A program made the position numbers and the translations under genes. 5,503 nt of DNA. Origin: Clostridium sp. NkU-1 (lineage in GTDB: Bacteria > Bacillota_A > Clostridia > Lachnospirales > Lachnospiraceae). The notes under the pieces are model-generated. The model was not told the origin of the DNA, searched no databases, and worked only from the letters and a program-made list of their open reading frames with translations. Positions 1 through 5,062 of the stretch are shown in pieces; the stretch's first letter is position 1; every line of letters starts with the position of its first letter. The DNA lies in NCBI GenBank assembly GCA_001312405.1, contig BBDR01000033.1, positions 1-5,503 on the forward strand, read 5' to 3'.

Positions 1-1
1 G

Positions 2-91
2 CTATTTTATTGTAGCAATCTGATTCTGTAAATCACTATTTTTTTCGATTTCATACTTTTTCGTAACTTCTTTGTGCTCATACCACAAATG
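2..91 (-). pseudogene. Possible 3' end of an unidentified minus-strand gene
   Basis: Reading leftwards from about 91, one frame gives roughly 29 codons ending in a TAG at 4-2. The translation is rich in Lys, Glu, Asn and Gln and ends DLQNQIATIK, which looks like the helical or coiled-coil tail of a real protein. No ATG lies in this frame. The upstream continuation to about 143 looks non-coding (Cys, Tyr, Leu-rich), so the gene is either truncated at its 5' side or only apparent. I do not recognise a family. Chance cannot be excluded at this length. Confidence 0.22.
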
Positions 92-268
92 ATTTGATGA
101 ATAGCATTTTAAGTAACAAAGTATATAAATCAAATTTTGTTGTTAGTAAAAACAATTTACGTTTAGGAAAAAAAAGAACTACGAAAATTGCAAAAATATT
201 TAATCACAAAATATTGTAGTATGCTATTAATATAAACAATTTTAGATATTAATTATTAATATTCAGTG

Positions 269-296
269 TTGTTTATAAAAATTATTAAATTATACA
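269..296 (+). promoter_or_regulatory. Candidate promoter in the AT-rich leader of the secreted-protein cassette
   Basis: The stretch 101-355 has no convincing gene and is extremely AT-rich, as expected for a regulatory leader. The best promoter-like pair I can see is TTGTTT (269-274) and TATACA (291-296) with a 16-base spacer. It would start transcription about 50 bases before the mini-ORF at 356 and about 100 bases before the secreted-protein gene at 407. In DNA this AT-rich such matches arise easily by chance, so this is only a candidate. Confidence 0.22.
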
Positions 297-355
297 TGAT
301 TTTTACGAAATCTTATCGACATAATAATTAAAAATATAGGAAGGGGGCGATTCCA

Positions 356-382
356 ATGGAAAGTATACATGTAACTGGTTAA
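356..382 (+). CDS. Upstream mini-ORF, 8 codons (MESIHVTG)
   Basis: A very strong Shine-Dalgarno stretch, AGGAAGGGGG (338-347), lies 8 bases before an ATG at 356 that opens a frame of only eight codons, ending in TAA at 380-382. The secreted-protein gene starts 24 bases later behind its own purine-rich site. GGAA (339-342) and TTCC (351-354) could pair and partly cover the ribosome site. The arrangement fits a leader peptide that couples or attenuates translation of the next gene, or a short peptide made in its own right. It could also be the relic of a longer gene. Only the site and the short frame are seen; the role is inference. Confidence 0.35.
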   Translation: MESIHVTG

Positions 383-406
383 TATCGCATAGAGAGGAGA
401 AAAATA

Positions 407-1139
407 ATGAAACATTATCTAAGCAAAGGCATTCATATTATCAAAAAAAAGTATGTCGTTACTATTAATCGTGTCATTATTGGTTCAAGCAGGCAGTATT
501 GTCACATTCGCACAATCAACAAACTTATCAGAAAGCATAAACTATTCAATGAATGGATCCGATGTAATTGAAAAAATGGAATTTACTGATACAGATGGGT
601 CACGTGTGTATATGAATCGGGTGATACATACTGATGGAACAGCTGAGTTTACGACAGTAAAAAATGGCAAGTCAACGATTGAGTATTTATCAAATCACGA
701 TTATAATGTATTTTATGCTTTAGCAAATCCAACTAATAAAAAGACAGATAAAGTTACACATAATGATGAATTGTTAAGAAGTGGTGATCTTACCGGTTCA
801 CAGTACAAACACGTATATATTTCATCCAGTAATTACACGATTACAAATACTGCTATTCAACAGATTGTAGTAGGCGGTGCCAGTACTGCTGCCGGTATAA
901 TAATTGGCGCCTTAGGACTACCAGGGGGAACTGCTTTAGCAATTGGTGCTTTTGTTTACACCGTTTGCGCCGCCTTAACTCCTTATAAGATGGTAATCTC
1001 TCAAAAATTATATGAGGTATATTTCTCATATGACAATGTGTATTATACCCACTGCTATCACGAAGTAATCAAATCATATGATACGGGTAATCATTTGATT
1101 GATACAAGAACAGAATATCACCAGTCTGTTGGTGGATAA
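407..1139 (+). CDS. Secreted bacteriocin-like protein, frame broken at an A8 tract
   Basis: The best start is the ATG at 407, preceded by AGAGGAGA (391-398). That frame reads MKHYLSKGIHIIKKK and then leaves the coding frame at eight A residues (443-450). Removing one A gives MKHYLSKGIHIIKKSMSLLL and joins it to the long frame 453-1139, a normal signal peptide with a basic start, a hydrophobic core and a probable cut near FA/QS. The in-frame ATG at 453 has no ribosome site. The mature part (about 208 residues) is polar and rich in Thr, Ser, Asn and Tyr. Residues 135-177 of the 453 frame are a Gly/Ala-rich hydrophobic stretch containing VVGGASTAAG and LGLPGGTALAIGAF; it could enter a membrane as a hairpin. 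Two Cys (172, 201) could form a disulfide, and the C-terminus is GG. The layout resembles geobacillin-26-type large bacteriocins from memory, which is not proof. The following small membrane gene suggests a toxin and immunity pair. Confidence 0.6.
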
Positions 1140-1169
1140 TCAATAAATCATAGAAATGAGGTTTTTAAT

Positions 1170-1370
1170 ATGAATAAAAAAGATACATCTATTCTGTCTC
1201 CAATGGGTATTGTTCTACCATGCATCTTTGAAATATTTATATTTCAGTGTTTTCGGTTTGCGGATTGGAAAAGTGGCTTAAGCCAAGAAATTCAATTTCG
1301 AATATTATGGGGCTCATTGGCTATTGTAATCTTTTTGTTTTATATTATACTTCCCTCCTTATTCGAGTAA
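1170..1370 (+). CDS. Small two-helix membrane protein, possible immunity protein
   Basis: This gene encodes 66 residues and starts at an ATG with GAGG about ten bases upstream (ATGAGGTTTTTAAT-ATG). It lies 30 bases after the secreted-protein gene on the same strand, so the two are probably cotranscribed. The N-terminus is basic (MNKKD). Two hydrophobic segments are visible, about residues 13-30 (GIVLPCIFEIFIFQCF) and 46-65 (ILWGSLAIVIFLFYIILP), separated by a short polar linker. Size, topology and position are typical of immunity proteins that protect a bacteriocin producer, but nothing in the sequence proves this. I do not recognise a named family. The frame is intact and includes an A6 run without a shift. 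Confidence 0.6.
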   Translation: MNKKDTSILSPMGIVLPCIFEIFIFQCFRFADWKSGLSQEIQFRILWGSLAIVIFLFYIILPSLFE

Positions 1371-1540
1371 AAAAAATGCTATGCTGAAGAAAACAAAACA
1401 AAACAACTTCTGAAAATCAGTCTTTTTGCTATATTAGGTTTTTTTATCATTTGCTATTAATTTTTATTTGTAGAAAGTTACTTATGAAACACAAATAGTC
1501 TAATCAGTATTATAAAAGAGAATAGGGTAGTTCCTTTTAA
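1371..1540. other. AT-rich intergenic stretch with a broken hydrophobic mini-ORF
   Basis: No intact gene is visible. An ATG at 1381 opens MLKKTKQ and stops after ten codons, while the neighbouring frame continues QLLKISLFAILGFFIICY to a TAA at 1458-1460. Joined by a one-base shift, these would make a short basic-plus-hydrophobic peptide like a signal or membrane segment. No ribosome site precedes the ATG, so this may be a decayed third gene of the cassette or chance in AT-rich DNA. The rest of the stretch, up to the GC-rich hairpin at 1541, shows nothing I can assign. Confidence 0.3.
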
Positions 1541-1564
1541 GGCGGGCGCGGGAAAACGCCCGCC
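1541..1564. terminator. GC-rich hairpin between convergent genes
   Basis: An 8-bp perfect stem GGCGGGCG/CGCCCGCC encloses an 8-base loop. It lies 12 bases beyond the stop of the minus-strand endolysin remnant and about 170 bases downstream of the plus-strand cassette. Neither side has a clean T run (minus: TTAAAAGG; plus: GTTTGAATTATTT). It is probably the old phage terminator behind the endolysin and could slow polymerase in both directions. Its GC content contrasts strongly with the AT-rich flank on its left, so it also marks a composition boundary. Confidence 0.55.
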
Positions 1565-1575
1565 GTTTGAATTAT

Positions 1576-1635
1576 TTATTCTGCCAGTCCTGGATACTGC
1601 AATGCGCCGTCCTGATCTGGCGTGAGCGTCACTGG
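1576..1635 (-). repeat. Endolysin C-terminal tail, left copy of a direct repeat
   Basis: This 60-base stretch encodes the tail PVTLTPDQDGALQYPGLA plus Glu and a stop. It matches 3006-3065 in the same orientation at 49 of 60 positions by my count. Almost all differences are synonymous, so the peptide is under selection or was recently selected. The repeat is the end of a cell-wall-binding module shared by two different endolysins. Confidence 0.8.
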
Positions 1636-2168
1636 CTTTAAAACATTCCCGGTCCCTGGACCCCATTTTCATCTGACACATACAGAGCGCATTCTAGTGG
1701 GTGCCCGGCTCTTGGCTCAAAGTAATAATCCTTTCCATCAATTACCTTCCAATCGGTGACTGCGTATCCGTCCTGGTTGAAATAGTACTTGTGACCGTTG
1801 ATTACCCGCCAGCAGGATTTATAATATGTGATCTTGGTATCCGCATACCACCAACCATTTTTATCCTTATTCCAGCCATGGGAATATGACGGTTGCTCCA
1901 CAATGCTCCAATCAGGGCGGCCATATCCCATGATTCGGCTCTCAGTCAGGCTATAGGACTTCTGGCATATTCCCCCGCCATTCTCAATTACACCACTGGC
2001 ACCAGAGGTATTTCCCTCGATGGTCTTTACCTGAGTACCGGTAACCCCTGTTACGATTGCGGAAAACGGGGAGTCAAATGAAACAGTTATAGAACCTGCT
2101 CCCGAAGGGATCGTGGCAGTTCCCGCTTTTAAATTGCTATTTGAATTAACTTCTATCGATATTTCATT
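1576..2168 (-). pseudogene. Endolysin remnant: CHAP-domain end plus wall-binding repeats, fused to a tail-like domain
   Basis: One open frame runs leftwards from 2168, just after a TAA at 2171-2169, without a proper start. Its first ~37 codons contain GTATIPSGAGSITVSFDSPF, which looks like a C-terminal domain of a phage tail or appendage protein. From about 2057 it reads IVTGVTGTQVKTIEGNTSG, then NGGG and IMGYGRPDW, which is the typical end of a CHAP amidase/endopeptidase domain; the catalytic Cys and His, further upstream in such domains, are absent. Aromatic choline-binding-type repeats follow (GWNKDKNGWWYADTK, INGHKYYFNQDGYAVTDWK, DGKDYYFE). The frame is lost at a G4 run (C4 at 1661-1664); one more G would give DENGGPGTGNVLKP and continue into the conserved tail ending at 1576. 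The gene is truncated, chimeric and frameshifted, so it is very probably inactive. Confidence 0.8.
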
Positions 2169-2344
2169 TTATTTTGTTTTGGTGTATTATGAATAAAAAG
2201 ATTATTGAAATTAATAGAATGAAGTATTAGGCGTTATTATCTTGATGGTATTTTAAAATTTGTAGAATTTTAGCATCTGCTAATAAGTACATTATATGGT
2301 TGTCAAAACCAAATTACAATATATTGAATAAAGAAAGGAATATT
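2169..2344 (+). promoter_or_regulatory. AT-rich leader of the Ntn-hydrolase gene
   Basis: This stretch has no gene and separates the chimeric endolysin remnant from the plus-strand hydrolase. The best promoter-like pair is TTGATG (2242-2247) and TAGAAT (2263-2268), but the 15-base spacer is short. The ribosome site AAAGAAAGGA lies just before the ATG at 2345 and fixes the start. The change from mixed base composition left of about 2150 to strongly AT-rich DNA here marks the edge of an inserted segment. The promoter itself is uncertain. Confidence 0.3.
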
Positions 2345-2890
2345 ATGAGCTTAATTGTAGGATACGCGTCAAAAGAAAAATCCCTTATTATGAGTGACGG
2401 TAGGGCAGGAGTCGAGAAGCACATAGAACATTGCGACAAAACATTAAAAATATCAAATCACACTATCGCTGGTTTTGTAGGATATCTTGAAGAAGCACAA
2501 TTTATTTTATCACGATTAAGATTCGAAACTATAAACAATTCAGAAGATTTTGTTGATCGTATTGAATGTTTGCTATCAGATAAACCAAAAGATGTACCAT
2601 TTTCTACAGATTTTGCAATAATTGGATACGACAATGATAACAAATTATGCACGTATTTCATTGGGTATTTGACCGGATATAAAAAACAAAAACGCATTGT
2701 AGATGAGAATGAGCCTAGGGTTTTATGCATGGGAGGTACAATTTCTGAAACAAGAATACAAAATATATTTGATTTTAACGTTACTAATAGATCAATTCCT
2801 GTTGAGGAACGATTGAAAAATACCATTATATCAGTTTCAAGAGAAGATGAATCAGTGAATGAAAATTGTTTTATAAAATCATTACCATAA
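2345..2890 (+). CDS. HslV/proteasome-like Ntn-hydrolase, stand-alone
   Basis: The ATG at 2345 follows AAAGAAAGGA; upstream extensions lack a ribosome site. The 181-residue product is close to HslV length (about 175-180). It starts MSLIVGY; after Met removal, Ser would be the N-terminal nucleophile where HslV has Thr1. Counting from this Ser, SDGRA places Asp at 17, matching HslV Asp17, and DKTLKI supplies a Lys at about 31-34 in the place of HslV Lys33. HTIAGFVGYLEEA matches HslV AGFAGGTADA, and CMGGTISE matches the later glycine turn. The C-terminal helix region (RLKNTIISVSREDESVNENCFIKSL) also follows the HslV pattern. Such enzymes are peptidases that assemble into rings, usually with an unfoldase such as HslU; none is visible here. 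The gene is AT-rich, plus-strand, and sits between two minus-strand endolysins, so it is probably accessory cargo. The fold assignment rests on motifs I recall; substrate and role are unknown. Confidence 0.72.
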   Translation: MSLIVGYASKEKSLIMSDGRAGVEKHIEHCDKTLKISNHTIAGFVGYLEEAQFILSRLRFETINNSEDFVDRIECLLSDKPKDVPFSTDFAIIGYDNDNKLCTYFIGYLTGYKKQKRIVDENEPRVLCMGGTISETRIQNIFDFNVTNRSIPVEERLKNTIISVSREDESVNENCFIKSLP

Positions 2891-2976
2891 TTCAAAAGTA
2901 TCATCCATGATATATGGCCACTTTTTAGAAAAGAGAAAAAACAGAATACAAAAGAGAGTTGAAAAGTATTACAAGA

Positions 2977-3003
2977 GGTAGGGAGTGTCCCTACCCCTTT
3001 TTT
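2977..3003 (+). terminator. Intrinsic terminator after the Ntn-hydrolase gene
   Basis: GGTAGGGA and TCCCTACC form an 8-bp stem with a GTG loop, followed by CC and six T (2998-3003). It lies about 90 bases past the stop of the hydrolase gene and two bases before the convergent endolysin stop at 3006. On the minus strand the hairpin is followed by TCTTGTAATAC, a poor T tract, but it may still serve as the end of the endolysin transcript. Confidence 0.85.
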
Positions 3004-3005
3004 AT

Positions 3006-3065
3006 TTATACTGCTAGACCTGGATATTGTAACGCCCCGTCCTGATCCGGCGTCAATGTCACTGG
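3006..3065 (-). repeat. Endolysin C-terminal tail, right copy of a direct repeat
   Basis: This encodes PVTLTPDQDGALQYPGLA plus Val and a stop. It is the counterpart of 1576-1635 at 49 of 60 identical bases. The peptide is the same apart from the last residue. Confidence 0.8.
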
Positions 3066-3848
3066 TTCCGTGATCATCTTGCCGTTAACATCTACGGCGT
3101 AAATCTTCCCTGAACTTTCCACAAGCCGTGATGCACACATAGCCCCATCAGCTCCCAAGTAGTACCAATCACCATTATACTTATACCATTTGCTTGCAAT
3201 CATGATCCCGGCACCATCGAACCAATACCATTTACCGTCCGAATCCAAATACCAGGCATTGCGTACTGGCTCACCTGAATTTCCAAGATAGAAACGCCAG
3301 CCGTCCGACTCCTGGCTCCAGCCTGATAGCTTTTCTGGTTCCGGGACAAGCTGCGTATCGTTCGTATGTACCTGCGTACACATACAAGGCCCTTACGCCA
3401 GCCTCCGGGGGCGAATGAAGCGTAACGGCTCTTACAGTATGCCACTATATCCTTGTACGATGGCCTACCGCTGCCATGTCCGCAGATAATCCCGTTACCG
3501 CAATACATTTCCACATGGCCGATCTTAAGTGGTCTGCTTGCATCAGTACCCGCAAATTCCAACATGTCCCCCTTACGCAAACGTGATATATCTGGCATTC
3601 CAGTGGCGATATCAGCGTCAATGGTAATCAGCTTACCTGACTGGTAAATCCCGGCTGTATTAAAGTTTCCGAAGCCATACCCGGCCTCTTGGTAGCTATA
3701 ACATATGGAGCTACTACAATCGCTATAGTAATTGCCGTCTGGGTGCTTTTTTAAAACAATAATCTCGTAGTGTCTGGCTGTATAGGTTACGGCCTATAAT
3801 CGTTGCGTATTTATCACACACCGCTTGCCGTTTCTGTTCTGCATTCAT
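3006..3848 (-). pseudogene. Phage endolysin: NlpC/P60-type (Amidase_5-like) domain plus wall-binding repeats, two frameshifts
   Basis: The ATG at 3848 has a strong site (GGAGGAAAGAAT). The repaired product is about 280 residues, normal for such lysins. The catalytic part carries DCSSS (Cys near 44), IGHVEMY (His near 111) and GHGSG (near 124), as in NlpC/P60 and Amidase_5 peptidoglycan hydrolases. The wall-binding part has aromatic repeats (GWSQESDGWRFYL, SDGKWYWFDGAG, YNGDWYYLGADGA) and ends with the tail shared with the left remnant. The first frame ends early at 3723, because an A6 run (3747-3752) has one A too many; dropping one gives FKKHPDGNYYSDCSSS. A second shift of opposite sign lies at about 3365-3385, after KGLVCVRRYI, before TNDTQLVPEPEKLSG. 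No slippery heptamer is visible at either site. The lysin would have acted with the holin encoded just upstream. As written, no single chain holds both catalytic and binding parts. Confidence 0.85.
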
Positions 3849-3863
3849 ATTCTTTCCTCCAAT

Positions 3864-3888
3864 ATAAAAGGCCCGGATATTCCAGGCC
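3864..3888 (-). terminator. Hairpin between holin and endolysin genes
   Basis: On the minus strand GGCCTGGA-ATA-TCCGGGCC forms an 8-bp stem with one G-T pair, followed by TTTTAT. It lies between the holin stop at 3899 and the endolysin ribosome site. It could act as a weak terminator or as an mRNA processing or stability element inside the lysis operon. Full termination here would cut off the endolysin, so partial read-through is more likely. Confidence 0.45.
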
Positions 3889-3898
3889 CGGATTATTT

Positions 3899-4352
3899 TT
3901 ATTCTGTTTTATTTGCTCCGGCTGATATCAGTTTTTCGGTAACTGCAAGCCCTTTGATCAAAAACTCTGGAACATCGCACCCGTATTCCACAAGATTTTC
4001 CAATATGCTCCTGATCTCATTTATTAAGAGTGTCGCAAGTGTAAACCAGCCAAGTAATTCCAGGAAAGATAGGTTTATTCCGAACATATCTTTCCCCAAA
4101 TTTATAAATAAACTCGGAATTAAAAATGATACTGAAACAATGATCCAATAGCCTATTTTTTTCGCGATCCCGATAATACCAATACTACTTGATTCTGTGT
4201 GGTTTTTTTCTAGCCTTTGCATAGCCTGTTACATAATCCACTATATTGCAAAATAAATATCCTGCAAACACATACCAATATGTACCGAATAAAGCCGTCA
4301 GTACCGTTACTGCAGCTCCAACCATAGCATTGTATTTGTCAATAAATTTCAT
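3899..4352 (-). pseudogene. Phage holin (Phage_holin_4 / toxin-secretion holin type), one frameshift
   Basis: The first frame starts MKFIDKYNAMVGA and runs through two hydrophobic helices to GYAKARKK, then ends at 4185. The second frame resumes at HTESSSIGIIGIAKKIGYW and continues through two more helices (WIIVSVSFLIPSLFINLG; LLGWFTLATLLINEI) to SILENLV, DVPEFLIKGLAVTEKLI and a TAA at 3899. The parts join at an A7 run (4203-4209) if one A is removed, giving about 150 residues, the usual length for this family. Holins form membrane lesions that release endolysin. The start at 4352 has GAGG about nine bases upstream; an ATG at 4358 and a GTG at 4367 overlapping the previous stop are alternatives. 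The second frame also has an ATG at 4222, so a split pair of polypeptides is conceivable but has no good ribosome site. Confidence 0.85.
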
Positions 4353-4363
4353 TCTCATTTGCC

Positions 4364-4468
4364 TCACTCTTCCTTTAATTTTTCTTCCACTTCGTCATGC
4401 CATTTTGGTGGTACTTCTTCCACCGTCATTTTTCCATCTGTAATTCTCATTAAATAAAAAGCCACCAT
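4364..4468 (-). CDS. CD1375-like small phage protein
   Basis: This gene encodes 34 residues (MVAFYLMRITDGKMTVEEVP, then a charged helix ending KLKEE). Its ATG overlaps the stop of the preceding gene as TAATG, and its own stop overlaps the possible GTG start of the holin as GTGA, so the genes are translationally coupled. A ribosome site, GGGAGGT, lies at the right distance. Short proteins of the form MVxxYxxxIxxGKxTIxxVP just before the holin are common in clostridial prophages and are catalogued as the CD1375 family. Their function is not known to me. The frame is intact. Confidence 0.72.
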   Translation of the reverse strand: MVAFYLMRITDGKMTVEEVPPKWHDEVEEKLKEE

Positions 4469-4830
4469 TATTGTGTACCTCCCATCATTCCGGCCAGTTC
4501 TCCTATAGCTCCGGCCTGTACTTCCTGTCCTGATTCCACTTTATCCAGACGTTTTTCAATGTCTGTTTTTTCACGCAAAGAAATTGTGATGTATAAACCA
4601 TCTGCTTTTTCTTCCCATGATCCCGGCTGTAGCACAAGGTCAGTATAATTTCCTACTATCGTGCCTTCTCCGTTTTGCACCTGGACGCTTGCAAGGTTAT
4701 CTTCTGTCAGCTTCGGCATAACGGAAGCGGCATCCGTCCAATCTGTGAAAACTGTAGTAAGTCCTGTAAGGCTGGCCGCTGCCTCCATTTCGATTGTTGC
4801 TCCATCATTTAAAATTAATTTAGCTTTCAT
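4468..4830 (-). CDS. Phage tail/lysis-region protein of unknown function
   Basis: The ATG at 4830 is chosen because AGAAAGGAA lies just before it; a longer frame from 4905 would cross a terminator hairpin and encode an unlikely sequence. The 120-residue product starts MKAKLILNDGATIEMEAAAS, contains a predicted beta-rich body (FTDWTDAASVMPKLTEDNLA; NGEGTIVGNYTDLVLQPGSW; DGLYITISLREKT) and ends in a helix (DIEKRLDKVESGQEVQAGA) with a Gly-Met tail. Genes of this kind usually lie between tail genes and the CD1375-like and holin genes in clostridial prophages, so it may be a tail-tip or accessory structural protein. I do not recognise a family with a proven function. The frame is intact, unlike the lysis genes after it. 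Confidence 0.65.
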   Translation of the reverse strand: MKAKLILNDGATIEMEAAASLTGLTTVFTDWTDAASVMPKLTEDNLASVQVQNGEGTIVGNYTDLVLQPGSWEEKADGLYITISLREKTDIEKRLDKVESGQEVQAGAIGELAGMMGGTQ

Positions 4831-4844
4831 ATATGATTCCTTTC

Positions 4845-4858
4845 TGCTCATATGAGCA
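4845..4858. repeat. Perfect 14-bp palindrome before the lysis-region operon
   Basis: TGCTCATATGAGCA is its own reverse complement and ends 14 bases before the ATG at 4830, directly next to the ribosome site of that gene on the minus strand. The 11-base part CATATGAGCAT (4849-4859) recurs exactly at 5009-5019. It may be a protein-binding site, an mRNA hairpin near the ribosome site, or a trace of recombination. Confidence 0.4.
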
Positions 4859-4884
4859 TAAAAATAAGCCCCTAATCGGGACCT
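4858..4884 (-). terminator. Terminator-like hairpin upstream of the lysis-region genes
   Basis: On the minus strand AGGTCCC-GATTA-GGGGCTT forms a 7-bp stem with two G-T pairs, followed by ATTTTTAT. It lies directly after the stop at 4898 and before the gene starting at 4830. It would end transcription of whatever lay upstream, which implies that the lysis-region genes now either have their own promoter or are poorly transcribed. Confidence 0.5.
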
Positions 4885-4897
4885 GATTAACAGTTTC

Positions 4898-5062
4898 TTA
4901 TTCATTTAAATAGCAATTTAGTGTATAGGCTAGCGCCGCACTTGCCGGTCTATTTGGATCATTAATAAATTGATTAACGATATCTTCTTTTAAGAGCATA
5001 TATTGTGCCATATGAGCATCTAAAGCCTTTAATCCTGAGTTATAGGATCGCGTGTGCTTTAT
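4898..5062 (-). pseudogene. Unidentified degenerate ORF
   Basis: One frame reads leftwards from about 5062 to a TAA at 4900-4898 and contains YNSGLKALDAHMAQYMLLKE, then DIVNQFINDPNRPASAALAY and TLNCYLNE. It looks like a genuine helical protein end. An ATG at 5011 could start a 37-residue product but has no ribosome site. Just upstream a neighbouring frame reads KFHFTLWKQRLQEMIYKAHA before a stop, so the two may be halves of one gene broken by a frameshift near 5060. I do not recognise the family. Confidence 0.35.

Noticed and set aside
1478..1681. Minus-strand frame of 67 codons
   Set aside because: It overlaps the endolysin remnant in another frame. Its translation is Arg-rich and meaningless, while the neighbouring frames carry wall-binding repeats and the conserved tail.
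1701..2081. Plus-strand frames opposite the left endolysin remnant
   Set aside because: They are antisense shadows of the repeat-rich minus-strand gene and lack ribosome sites.
2458..2904. Minus-strand frame of 148 codons opposite the Ntn-hydrolase
   Set aside because: The plus strand has a good ribosome site, conserved family motifs and a terminator; the opposite frame has none of these.
3453..3647. Plus-strand frame opposite the endolysin catalytic domain
   Set aside because: It is antisense to the DCSSS and GHVEM coding region and resembles no protein.
3825..4151. Plus-strand frame of 108 codons opposite the holin
   Set aside because: The minus strand encodes clear holin helices and motifs; this frame is a shadow without a start signal.
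4185..4222. Programmed -1 ribosomal frameshift in the holin
   Set aside because: The A7 run looks slippery, but the second frame needs a +1 shift (or loss of one A). A -1 slip leads to the wrong frame.
4831..4905. Longer start (ATG at 4905) for the gene ending at 4468
   Set aside because: The extension crosses a terminator hairpin, encodes an unlikely sequence and has a weaker ribosome site than the ATG at 4830.
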